A model generated the notes under the pieces. It searched no databases. It was given only the letters and a program-made list of their open reading frames with translations, and had not been told where the DNA came from. DNA of 64,000 bases from Prinia subflava. Its lineage: Eukaryota; Chordata; Aves; Passeriformes; Cisticolidae. The DNA lies in NCBI RefSeq assembly GCF_021018805.1, contig NC_086266.1:8680001-8744000 (forward strand), written 5' to 3'. This document shows positions 49,901 through 59,050 of the stretch, piece after piece (position 1 is the first letter of the stretch; the number at the start of each line of letters is the position of its first letter). The position numbers and the translations under genes were made by a program.

Positions 49901-50260
49901 CACTGGGAATCTCTAGCCAGTGATGTCCCTTGTCACCGTGTCTCTGGACTGCTGCATGAAGCACCAGCTCCCAGTATCCTGGTGCTGTGTGTGGCAGAGC
50001 TGCCTGCCCAGGGTGGGAGAGCCATGCAGTGATGTATTCCAGTTGTTGTGCTCACTCTGATCCATCCACCTTTCTCTCTTGCAGCCATCTTCAATGTGCT
50101 GGGCCTGCCGGTGACACAGTGCCCGCTGGGGCTGGGCAGCGAGGGTCTGCCACTGGGCATCCAGCTGGTGGCAGCTGCCTACAATGACCACTTGACGCTG
50201 GCAGTGGCCCGATACCTGGAGAAAGCCTTTGGAGGATGGGTTTTACCAGGGAAAGTTTAA
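43788..50260 (+). CDS. FAAH2: FAAH2, fatty-acid amide hydrolase 2 (complete, 11 coding exons)
   Basis: Amidase-signature enzyme that hydrolyses fatty-acid primary amides such as oleamide and N-acylethanolamines; in human cells it is membrane/lipid-droplet associated. Coding exons: 43788-43988, 44086-44168, 44471-44604, 44880-45089, 45489-45608, 46082-46217, 46996-47113, 47451-47570, 48451-48562, 49211-49405, 50085-50260. All junctions are GT-AG and phases join cleanly. The sum is 1605 bp, 534 residues, against 532 in the human protein. An N-terminal leucine/alanine-rich segment (about residues 9-30) is the membrane anchor. The catalytic triad is intact: Lys133 (GVPVTVKEAF), Ser208 (GGSSGGEG) and nucleophile Ser232 (GSDIGGSIRMP). 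The C-terminus YLEKAFGGWVLPGK is highly conserved. The start is chosen by alignment length and a strong Kozak context (GCCATGG). No frameshift or lost residue is seen; it looks functional. Orthology to FAAH2 rather than FAAH1 is clear from the CSELCMWYESSN and SIRMPAFFNG blocks. Confidence 0.97.
44471..44604 (+). CDS. FAAH2: FAAH2 exon 3: catalytic lysine
   Basis: Carries the conserved LGVPVTVKEAF block; Lys133 (codon 44583-44585) is the general base/acid of the Ser-cisSer-Lys triad. It ends inside the glycine codon completed by exon 4. Confidence 0.95.
44880..45089 (+). CDS. FAAH2: FAAH2 exon 4: cis-serine and GGSSG motif
   Basis: Encodes GMPNTSGL through IVGGSSG. Ser208 (first serine of the pair) is the bridging catalytic serine. 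The CSELCMWYESSN block is characteristic of FAAH2. Confidence 0.95.
45489..45608 (+). CDS. FAAH2: FAAH2 exon 5: nucleophilic serine
   Basis: Encodes the rest of the amidase signature; Ser232 in SDIGGSIRMP is the acylated nucleophile. Sequence is nearly the same as in mammals. Confidence 0.95.
48036..48046 (+). promoter_or_regulatory. Overlapping AATAAA signals in FAAH2 intron 8
   Basis: Two overlapping canonical signals (AATAAAATAAA) on the coding strand inside intron 8. Use of this site would give a transcript lacking the last three coding exons. There is no other sign that it is used. Confidence 0.3.
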
Positions 50261-51095
50261 CCTTGGGATGCAGGGACAGAGGCAGTGGCAAGTGGTGATG
50301 CTTCATCCCATCATGGCACTCCCTATGCATCCCCCTGTGTCCTGCTGGGAGTGGCTGGTGGTGCCTCCAGCTCAGGAACAGCTGGGCCATTGCCACTGGA
50401 GTCCTCATCCCTGTGGCACCCTCTGTCAGGGAGAGACCTGCCTTTCCCAAACCCCTCAGGAGCCCCAGTGCCACAGTCTGAGGATGTCCTGCCTGCATCC
50501 TGCCTGCAGTGGGCATCCACCCACCTTTTCCAGATTGTGGAGTTGGCCAGCTCTGTAACCCTTCTGCTTTCAAAGCACTGAGTGAGAGCTGGGCAGAGGA
50601 CGTGCTTCCAGACTGCTGGGGGCACTCTTAGGCCCATGAGGGTCCTCCTTGGCCTGACTCTACCCACAGGGCTGGAGTGTGCCTGCTGCACTCAGGTTTG
50701 CCAGCCCCCACAATCCTTCCAAGCTCCTGCAGGTTTCTCCCCACCCTCTGACCAAAACGGGAGAGGGTTTGAGGGGTCTAGAGGAGACACAGCACTGCCA
50801 CACCAACAGTGCTTTGTGGGGTGGTGAGTGCTGGGCTCTGTGGTGTGTGCAGCTGTCAGGCACAGCTGAGAGCATTTCACCACTGGCTAAACCATCTCCT
50901 GCTTGTCTTCCCCTTTTCTCTGAGGGGATCCTCCTGCCTGACTGGTGTCCCCTGCTACCTGTCCTGCTGAGCTGTTTGGCCTCTGCCCCAGGAATGGATG
51001 TGGGTAGCAATGTGCGTGGTTCATCTGAGCAGGCAGCAAGCACAAAGTGTTCTCATTGAGGGAGGTATTAAAGAGCCTGTCCAGTCTACTGTGGC
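50261..51095 (+). other. FAAH2: FAAH2 3' UTR with ATTAAA polyadenylation signal
   Basis: No AATAAA occurs soon after the stop. The best candidate is ATTAAA at 51067-51072, followed by a GU-rich stretch (CTGTGGCTGTGTGTCC) about 20 bp downstream. That gives a UTR of about 0.8 kb. Confidence 0.6.
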
Positions 51096-53163
51096 TGTGT
51101 GTCCTTTTCCTTGTGGCTGTCTCCCTCCCAGCTCCTGCCAGGCCCCAGCACCATCTCTACCAGGGATGTGTTGGCTACCCAGCACTGCTGGCCATTGGAG
51201 TGGTGCAGGGACAGCAGTGGAGATGGTGGCATTGGCCTCCCGGGTGGCACTTGGCCACTCCGAGGCTCTTGTTTTGGAATGCCCAGGCTGACAGTGGCTG
51301 CTGGGCTCTGGGCAGAGCTGAAGGACACTTATGAGCCCCACATGCTGCTGTCCATGGCTCTGTTAGGCTTGTAATGGTTGCACAGTTCTTGGGAAGCACA
51401 AGTCCAGCTGTGTTTTGTCCCAGTGGGCTGCCAGAGTCCTGGAGCTCTTTAGAGCCACGTGCAGGTCCCTTGTGGTCTCTAGGGCAAAATGAGGGGCCCC
51501 AGCCCTCTGTGCCCAGCCTGCAGCACTAGGCTTAGCAAGGATAAAACCTGTTGCTGGTTTTGCTGGGATGTCCTGGTCTGTGGCTGCCCTGGCATGTGTC
51601 ACCCCGGCCTGAGTCCTATGCTCCTCCCTGTCCCCACGCCACTGGTGGTCCCTGCGGGGGTAGTGCAGGATGCTGGGATGGCGCGCTGGGATGAGCTGTG
51701 TCTCATCTCTGGTGCGCAGAGGGCACTGCTGAGCGCCCGCCCCCAGCTGGGACGTTGCTAACGAGGAAGCAAGGAAGGAAAAAAAACAAACCCTGGCTCA
51801 GCAAAGGAGGTACAAACCACCCAAGTCAAATCACGTCTCCCAGCGTGGTGGCACAGGCAACACGGACTGCCCCCCATCTGGAGGAAGCGTGGCAGCTGAG
51901 CAGACCGTGATAACTCTTCTTGTGAGCACTCGAGCCAACCGTGAGGTTTCTGAGCTGAGGGTGTTGCGTTTAACCGTGTGGTGGGTGAGGTGGGTTCCTG
52001 GTATGGCAGAGGGGCAGAGAGGAAATGCTGGACAAAGGTAGGGGGGAGTGCTGGTGCTTCAGGGTGGTGTGATGGGGATGCAAACAAAGGAGGGGATGTG
52101 CAGAGCAGAGGGGGTTAATCTCCACAATCTCAGATATTGCCACAACACGGGAGAGTTACTGAGATTTTTTTTCCTCTGGCCATGGCAGAAGGGAAATGAA
52201 TGTGCTGAGGTTCAGAGGGGGGCTAGCAGGGACTGGCCTGCAGTCACCCTCACTGCTTCAGGGAAGCATTGCCCCTACTGTGCTGCCTTTTGCAGTGGGA
52301 GCAGCCCTGACCCTGCCTCCAGGAAGCCAGTCCTAGGCTCTCCATCAGTTCGCCAACTCTGTGCCTCCACAAGCTCCCGGAACAATCCTGGAGGCTCTTT
52401 CTCCCTCCAGGCAGAAATGCTGCCTCCTTCGATGGGCTCTGTTGCAAATCTAGGAGGGCTCTTGCTGGTCTCTGGGTGGGGGGAATCCCTAGACTGACTG
52501 CCTGTGCTTTGGCTCTGGTGTTTCATTGGTCTCACCTCAGCTCTCGCCCACAGTTTGCAGCTGCATGTTCCTGCTTGTAGACTGTTCCTCATTGTTTCAA
52601 GCTCTTAATGATGCAAGGGACAAAGCAAATATAGGGGAAATGTTTTGTACCCACGTGCCGAGGTGGTTGTGCTTTTAACAGTGCAGGGTCAGTGTGAAAT
52701 GGGAAGACCAAGAAACAGTGGCAGTGGCAGCCCCACGTGTCCTGTCTGGTCAGGGCTGCTCCCACCCCTCTGCCTTTGGAGATGGCCCTGGGCTCCCCAC
52801 CTTCATGGGGGAATGTGTCCCCACAACCAAAAGGTTGATGTTGGCCTCAAAGCCATTGCACGTCTGCTCTGGGAGAAGGTTACTTCCATGACCAGCAAGA
52901 GCAGGGAAAGATTCCTGGTGGCTGAATGGTGGGGCAAGGTCAAGGTAAGGAGGGACTGGCCAGGTGTCAGACACAGGTGCCCAGTGGGACACAGCTTCTG
53001 CTGTGATTCACAGTCTGAGGTCTCTGCTTACAGCCCAAGAGGGTCCCTCATTGTGCCCCATTTTGCCTTTTGGGTGCTGTCACATGTGGTACTCTCCCCA
53101 TACCAGGGAGGCTGTGGGATAGCTGGGGGTGTCCTGGCAGTGGTGGCACAGGTTGTGCCACTG
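51096..53163. other. Intergenic between FAAH2 and the cytokine receptor
   Basis: About 2.5 kb separates the two genes. No exon, repeat or RNA gene recognised; it presumably holds the receptor promoter. Confidence 0.55.
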
Positions 53164-53192
53164 TGAGTCATGCCCAGGGCTGCGCTGAGTCA
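53164..53192. promoter_or_regulatory. Paired consensus AP-1 sites upstream of the receptor
   Basis: TGAGTCA at 53164-53170 and again at 53186-53192, start-to-start 22 bp (about two helical turns), 450 bp before the receptor start codon. Two perfect 7-mers in the same orientation at this spacing are unlikely to be frequent by chance, though binding is untested. Confidence 0.45.
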
Positions 53193-53642
53193 CCTCCCCA
53201 GTGGTGTGAGCATCAGGTGAGGAGCTTTCTCAGACCCACATCCTGGTGACGAAGGCAGCGTGGCTTCTCACCACGGAGTGCCAGAGGTGGGTGCAACAGA
53301 AGGTGGCTGCAGCACGTGCACAGTGCCATAGCAGTGTGGCAGCCGCTCACGGTCGCTGTGAGTCCACTTACCACAGCCCTGAGGTTTGCAGGGTGCAGCA
53401 GAAGGTCCCCTGCCTCTTCACAGTGGACACCTGTTGTGAACCTCTGTGCCACAATAGGCATGTGGACTGCCTGGGGCAGTGTCACTGGCTGAAGCTTCTG
53501 GGAATAATACCTTGTTTTTAATCCCAGGTCCCAGCAGCCTGTCATGTCTGCAGATAGTGGAACACCTCCAGCACACCCATCCCTTTCCATGGCCCCTGGC
53601 ACAGCAGCATAGTGTGGAGGCAGATGGATGGGCTGTGGTAGG

Positions 53643-56600
53643 ATGAGCCCTGTCCTGCTCCTGCTGCTGTCCCTGGCCAGCTTCTCCCTGCTCCAGGGTA
53701 AGCCAGTGCTGAAGCTGTCACCACAGTCTGGGGTGGAGGGGGAGGTCCTGGCTGCAGGGCAGGAGGAGGCACACCTCTCAGACCTACTGAAGGTACCTGT
53801 GAAGAGGAGGAGCCCAAGTGGTTGTCCAGGTGTGATGAGAAAGAAAACTCCAGGGTCAACAGAAGCTGTGTCAGGGTGTTGGTGTTCCCGTTTTGTCTGC
53901 TGTGTCTGCTTTGGCAGAAGCGTAGAGAGGGTGTTCTCCGGGTGTGACAGACTGGGGGGGTGGAAGTGCTGAGCACCTGCTTTGAAGTCAGTGTTTGCCC
54001 ATGCAGGCTGAAGCTGGGGAACCTGTGCACTGGGCCACAAGAGCAGGATCATAACCCTCTGCTCCCTACCCAGGGATGCTACTGAGGCCACAGAACGTGA
54101 GGCTGGAGGCACAGAACTTCCACGTCTGCCTGCGCTGGGAGCCGGACCCCAGCTCACCCAGCTATGCCACCTATGAGGTGGAGTGGAGGAACAGGTAGGT
54201 GGGAAGGAACACGTGAAGGGGTCTGGTCCTCTTATACCCTGGCAGAGGCTATTGGGGACCCCTGGCAGCCAGAGGACTGTTGTCTGGCAGTAAATGCCAC
54301 AGAGTAACAGAGCAGTGGAACTGGCAGGGATTGGCTTGTCCCAACCCTGCACATGCAAGGTCAGCTCAGGACTTTGTCCTGGTGGATTTTGAACAACTTG
54401 AGGACAGTGTTCCAGGACACCTTGGTCCCTTTCCTCATCACTCTCCCGCTAACAAACTAAGAGGTTCCTTTTGGACTGGGGTTTTGGATTTGAGTATTTT
54501 CCATAATGCTTAATGGGATTTTCTGTATTTCAACCTGTGCCACTGCCTCTTGTCCTTCTTCCAGGCACTACTGAGAGGAAGGCTCTAACGTCTTCTCCTG
54601 TTGATAAGACCCCCCACCCAAAGTCACCTTTCTCTGAGGCTCAAGCTGTCACTACTCACTCAGTTTCCCTCAAACCACAGAGCCTCAACAGCCTCAACTC
54701 TTTGGTGGGTTCTCCCTGCCATGGCTATGTGTTTTCTCCTTGTGGAAAGCACAGGTCAGGGCGCAGTGCCAGATGCCATCTGTCCCCAGGAGGAAGTCAA
54801 CTTGCGCTCCTCACACATCCTGGGACGCTGTTGGCTGATACTTGGGCTTTCCTACACTTTCCAACTGGGCAGGATGGCAGTGGCTGGGCAGCCCTCCCTC
54901 TGGGCTGAGAAGATGCTGAAAAGAAACAATCCCTTTGCTTTCTCCCTGGGCAGAACCTCGAACTGGACCAAGGCAGGTGCCTGCGGGGGGAACAGCAGAA
55001 GCTCCTGGGTGTGTGAGCTGTATTTTGACAGGATTCATGATATCTACTGGGCACGGGTGAGAGTGGTGGCCGGAGGTGAGCAGTCCGAGTGGGCCAGTTC
55101 CAGCGAGCTGCAGCTGTACAGAGACAGTAAGGACTGGGGAGCTCCTCCAGCTGGGCTCTTCCTGGGGGCCAGTGGGGAGAGGGGTCCTTGGAGTGATCTG
55201 ATGCAACACAGTGGGAAAGCTTATTAGGATATTGGAGGGAAAAGAGTCAAGAGCCCTAACCAGAGGAAAGGGATGAGGCAGAGCTGCTAGAGGAGAGCTG
55301 GGTGAAGAGCAAAAGGACAGAGGAGACACAGTGAGGTGATGGATAGCAAGCCCCAGGCCAGCAAGGCACTGTGAGAATTTGGGTCTCTGGGGAATGCAGC
55401 AAGATAGGGCAGGAAAGAGGATATGCCTCCGGGCTTGGCTTTTGAAAGGTACACCTTCCTCCCCAGTAATGGTCTCCAAGTTCTTGCCCCAGCAAGATGA
55501 AGCTGGTGCAGGCAGGGGCAGACTCTGGTCATCCATTCACCCTGACTATTGTGTTTGCCAGGTGTGGGAATGTGCCTCTTCTCAGTCACAGACTGGCTGT
55601 TCTGTCCAAAAAACCTGGTGGTATCTTGGAGCTAGAAAATGTTCAGAACCTTCCTCTGACCTCCACCACAGAGGTTTTTGCAATAAACTGAATGCGTGAG
55701 CAGCTAAATGGGTTCTGTGTTGGTGGTTTGTGTTCCCTTGTTCAGTCCCTCTGCATCCAGCTGGCATTAAAGTGGATGCGTTCAGTTAAAAAGTGATTGC
55801 TGGCCTTGACAGTGGGTCTTCAGGCCCTGGTGGATGGCACAGGGATGAAGGTAGCAGCAGCTGGTAGCAGGTGCCACAGGTCTGTCAGTGTGAAGAGGAG
55901 GCAGAAGCAGTGCTAGCTGTCATGAAGATGTGATGGCTGCTATTCCTAGGGCTGGTTTCAGAGCATAAAGTGCCATCAGGCAAGACCCAAGGAGCTTCTG
56001 TGCTCTAGGAGGAGAATGTCAGACAGAAAAAAATATAATTTCTAGAGAAACAAGATGTCTGCCTTCCTTTGAAGGCATTAATTTGCTATTTTTTCCCCTT
56101 CCCTACAGCAGTTGTTGGCCCCCCCAGGTTGTCCTGGCTGCTCCAGGATCAAATCCTCAGCATAAACATTATCACACCACCCACCCCCTACCAGAGAAGA
56201 ACTGGTTCCTACAAGCCAGTCGACCGAGTTCTGCTGAAGCTGTGGTATTGGCTGCAGCTGTACGACGGGGACGTGCTTGTCCAGCAGGTGTGTGGTAGCT
56301 GGGCAGGGCCCAGAGGTGCTTGCATAAGCTTTCCTGGTGCAGCAAAGCCATCTCAGGTTGCAGCGGTGGGGGGGTGCCTGTGCTGCAGCCCTGCCCACAC
56401 CTGGCTGTGGCTGCAGGTGTGAGGTGCTCTGCAACCCCAATCTGGGACTCCCACCTCAGCAAGGCAGGAGACCTTCTGTCCCCTGGGTAAGAAGAACTGG
56501 ACTGGTTCTGTTCAGATGAAAGGTGATGCCACAAGTGTTTCAGGAGATGCTGTGGGACCTGAACACATCCTGGGGCAAAGAACTGAGTGTTGGAGCTGCC

Positions 56601-58893
56601 CAGGAGGAGGGACCATGGGGCAAGTGGGATGTTGAGGCTGCACAGAGCGGTGGAGCCATGCACAAACCCCTCCTCCAGCCACCTGTCTCATCTGCTTTCA
56701 GGTGCCTTGCAAACAGAGCAGGGAGAAAGTGCCTTGCACCTTTGGGCACCTGAAGCCCAGCACACAGTACTGTGTGCGGACGGTGGCTGCAGCCATTGCC
56801 AGGGAGCGGAGCCGGGAGGTGGAGCAGTGCCTGGTGACTCCGGCAGGCCCTGCAGGTGGGAGGACTCTCACCAGCTCAGCTGGCACAGTTGCATCTCAGG
56901 TCCTGCTCACAGCACAAACTTGTGTGGAGGTGTGGGTCCTTCACCCCCAGCCACTGTGATCAGGGTTGTGGTGTCACTGTTGGCCACACTGAAATGACCA
57001 CACGGACCCTTGGAACTTTGGAGAAATCAGAGCAGGGGCAGAAAGCCCTGATTTGTTTATTTCATCCCATTATATACATCTAGAAAGGTGAGCATGGATT
57101 TGAGGGTGGAATTCCCACCACTCAACCACATTGGTCAAACAGACTGTCAACCAACACTCTCCGCTCATCAAGAGGAATGCAAAAACAATGACAGTGTTTA
57201 CAAAATACAATCTCTTGTTTACGTGAACAGAGCGTGAGAAGTGAAAACTTCTATTTTAATATGAACGCTCAGAAAACTAGGAAAACTATTGGTGACATTG
57301 TGGCCCAGCGCTGCCCAGGGGAGACCTCTCATGGCAATGCTTGCTTGTCATCTGCCTTGGGCTTGCTTCCTGAAATATCCCAGCCTGACATGGATGGGAA
57401 ACACTGATAGAGGGTGGGGTGGGAGGGAGGTGCTTGAGTGACCCCTCAGCCTCCTGTGACCTCCTGGCAGGCTTTCCATGGGTTCCTGCTGTGCTGAGTG
57501 CCGCCTTCCTGCTGCTGCTACTAAGTGTGGCCGGGTTCTGCCTCATGCAGCTGCACGTCTTTGCCATTTCTCCGGCGACGCGCCTCCCAAAAGCACTGGT
57601 GAGTGATGATCTTCCTCCAGCCTCCACCTTGGGTGTAGCCATAGGCAAGCCAGAGTTCCCTGCGTTTGCAGCAGCTCAGCACCTCCTCTCCTCCAACTCT
57701 CACACCACCAAGCCCATTTTGGTACCCAGGTGCCTCCCCTGCTGTCTAAACCACTGTCCCCCAAGAAGAAGGTACTGATGGAGGGCATCAGACAGCCATG
57801 GGTCACAGCAGAGGATGGGGTCTCAGGCAGTGCAGCCCTTTGTGTTCAGCATAGTTTGTAATCCCGAGTCTGGCAGGGCTTTGGCTGGCCGAGGCTGACC
57901 ATGTCACTGCTTGTGTCCTTGCAGGCCCTCCAGAACAGCGAGCTGAGTGTGGCCATACAGGTGCCTCCCCTCCTGCTTGAGGAGGACCCACTGGCCCTGC
58001 TCCTGCAGACTGTGCTCCCCTCCCACGGGCCATCCACAGCTGGGCAGGCATCAGCCATGGTCCCACAGCTCCTCCAAGGCCTTGTCCAGGATGTGACTGG
58101 CTACTGTGCCAATGGGTTTGGCCCAGACTGCCCTGAAGGAAGGGACCCATCCTGCACCCACAGCCAGCTGGGGCACACCTTGGGTTCTCAGGTCCCCTCA
58201 CAGCTGGAGAAACATGGGGAGGCAGGTGATGGGGATGATTTGCCAGAGCAGCTGGTACTAGTGGGACTGACTGGAAACGGCTACACAGGTGACAGGGACA
58301 GTCAGATACCTGAGATATGGCTCCCCCTGCACTTCCAGCTTTATTCTAAATGCCAGCGCCCGGTCCTGGGAGCAGGCAGCCACCTTCCTCTGCCCGTGCC
58401 AAGCAGAAGCTGCAGTCGGGAGTACCTGCAGGAGAGTCTTGGCACGGCTGGGCACTGGATCCGGCTCAGCTCCGTGAAGCTCTCGGCCGATGTGGAGGAG
58501 GGAAGGCAGCTCTTCAGTGCTCCTCAAGCCCTGCTTGGCGGCGGGACTGAGCCAGAGCTGCGTGACAGCGCCGTGCAGCCAAACTGCTCAGACCAGGCAG
58601 AACCGTGCGTCTCCAGGCCTTGCCCGCTGCCCCCCTCGCCCTGCAGCGTTCTGCGTGCAGTCGCCTTCTCCGGCTACGAGCCCCGTGCCCCCTCTGGCAC
58701 CTCGGCAGCCTCCTGCTCCCAGCAGAGCCTCCCGGAGCTCCGCAGCCGTGACGCCTGGCTGTCCCAACATGTTGGTTCCGGGCTGGGGATGGGACTGGGG
58801 CTGGCTCCCTCGGACAGGCTGCGGCATACTCCAGGCACGCCCGCCAAGGATGGGCGGGATCCGGAGCTTCCCTCTGGAGTTGGGTGCTCTTGA
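53643..58893 (+). CDS. Class II cytokine receptor, IL-10R/IFN-lambda-R type (complete, 7 exons)
   Basis: Type I membrane receptor of the interferon/IL-10 receptor family, expected to bind a class II cytokine with a partner chain and signal through JAK/STAT. Exons: 53643-53697, 54074-54194, 54954-55126, 56109-56287, 56702-56855, 57471-57598, 57925-58893; all GT-AG, phases consistent, 592 residues. The seven-exon plan (signal peptide; D1 in two exons; D2 in two exons; membrane; tail) is the family hallmark. Signal peptide is residues 1-19. D1 (about 22-113) has NFHVCLRWEPDP and YWARVRVVAGGEQSEW. D2 (about 117-225) starts VGPPRLSW and has the late cysteine pair in QYCVRT and VEQC. No WSXWS motif, which argues against class I. 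Membrane segment about 232-254; box-1-like LPKAL 266-270; tail of 338 residues with Tyr 330, 390, 410, 437 and 521. AVAFSGY in the tail recalls a human IL10RA tyrosine motif, while D2 around TPPTPYQRR resembles IL22RA1, so the orthologue is unresolved. Start chosen at 53643 (A at -3) over in-frame 53628 (T at -3). Confidence 0.87.
54285..54665 (-). mobile_element. CR1 LINE 3' portion, antisense, in receptor intron 2
   Basis: Read on the minus strand this matches the avian CR1 3' region. On the + strand the blocks appear in reverse order: 'ggtcagctcaggactttgtcc', 'ggattttgaa', 'gtatttcaacctgtgccactgcctcttgtcc', 'cactactgagag' and 'ttgataagaccccccacc'. It is diverged and 5' truncated; the terminal octamers are not preserved. 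Confidence 0.8.
55682..55687 (+). promoter_or_regulatory. Candidate intronic polyadenylation signal in receptor intron 3
   Basis: AATAAA followed 23-50 bp later by a strong GU-rich element (TTCTGTGTTGGTGGTTTGTG), the normal layout of a functional poly(A) site. Use would end the transcript after exon 3, giving a short product with only D1 and no membrane segment. Confidence 0.4.
57471..57598 (+). CDS. Receptor exon 6: transmembrane segment
   Basis: Encodes PWVPAVLSAAFLLLLLSVAG and then the juxtamembrane region ending LPKAL, an LP-x-A/V-L motif like the JAK-binding box of IL10RA and IFNLR1. Basic residues right after the membrane are fewer than usual. Confidence 0.88.
57925..58893 (+). CDS. 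Receptor exon 7: cytoplasmic tail
   Basis: 322 codons and TGA in one exon, as expected for the last exon of this family. Leucine/proline-rich at first, cysteine- and glycine-rich at the end (PSGVGCS). None of the five tyrosines is in a perfect YxxQ STAT3 motif (closest is EYLQE), so STAT recruitment differs from mammalian IL10RA if that is the orthologue. Confidence 0.85.
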   Translation, partial: ALQNSELSVAIQVPPLLLEEDPLALLLQTVLPSHGPSTAGQASAMVPQLLQGLVQDVTGYCANGFGPDCPEGRDPSCTHSQLGHTLGSQVPSQLEKHGEAGDGDDLPEQLVLVGLTGNGYTGDRDSQIPEIWLPLHFQLYSKCQRPVLGAGSHLPLPVPSRSCSREYLQESLGTAGHWIRLSSVKLSADVEEGRQLFSAPQALLGGGTEPELRDSAVQPNCSDQAEPCVSRPCPLPPSPCSVLRAVAFSGYEPRAPSGTSAASCSQQSLPELRSRDAWLSQHVGSGLGMGLGLAPSDRLRHTPGTPAKDGRDPELPSGVGCS

Positions 58894-59050
58894 GACACAG
58901 CATAAGGAGCACGCACCAAAGCTGAAGCTCCAAAACTCTTATCTATCTGTCTGTGTGTGTGCATGTGTGGTACAGTACCTATACTAATGTAACACTCATA
59001 TATACATATATATTTATAAAGCTCTTTAATAAAAAAATGTTGGGGTTTTT
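58894..59050 (+). other. Receptor 3' UTR and polyadenylation signal
   Basis: Short, AT-rich UTR with a TATATA-rich run and AATAAA at 59028-59033, followed by TGTTGGGGTTTTT. The UTR would be only about 150 bp, short for a cytokine receptor; a distal site may exist. Confidence 0.7.

Noticed and set aside
53643..58893. Class I cytokine receptor (for example IL2RG or IL13RA, both X-linked in mammals)
   Set aside because: No WSXWS motif, seven rather than more exons, and the D1/D2 cysteine pattern and exon splits are those of class II receptors.
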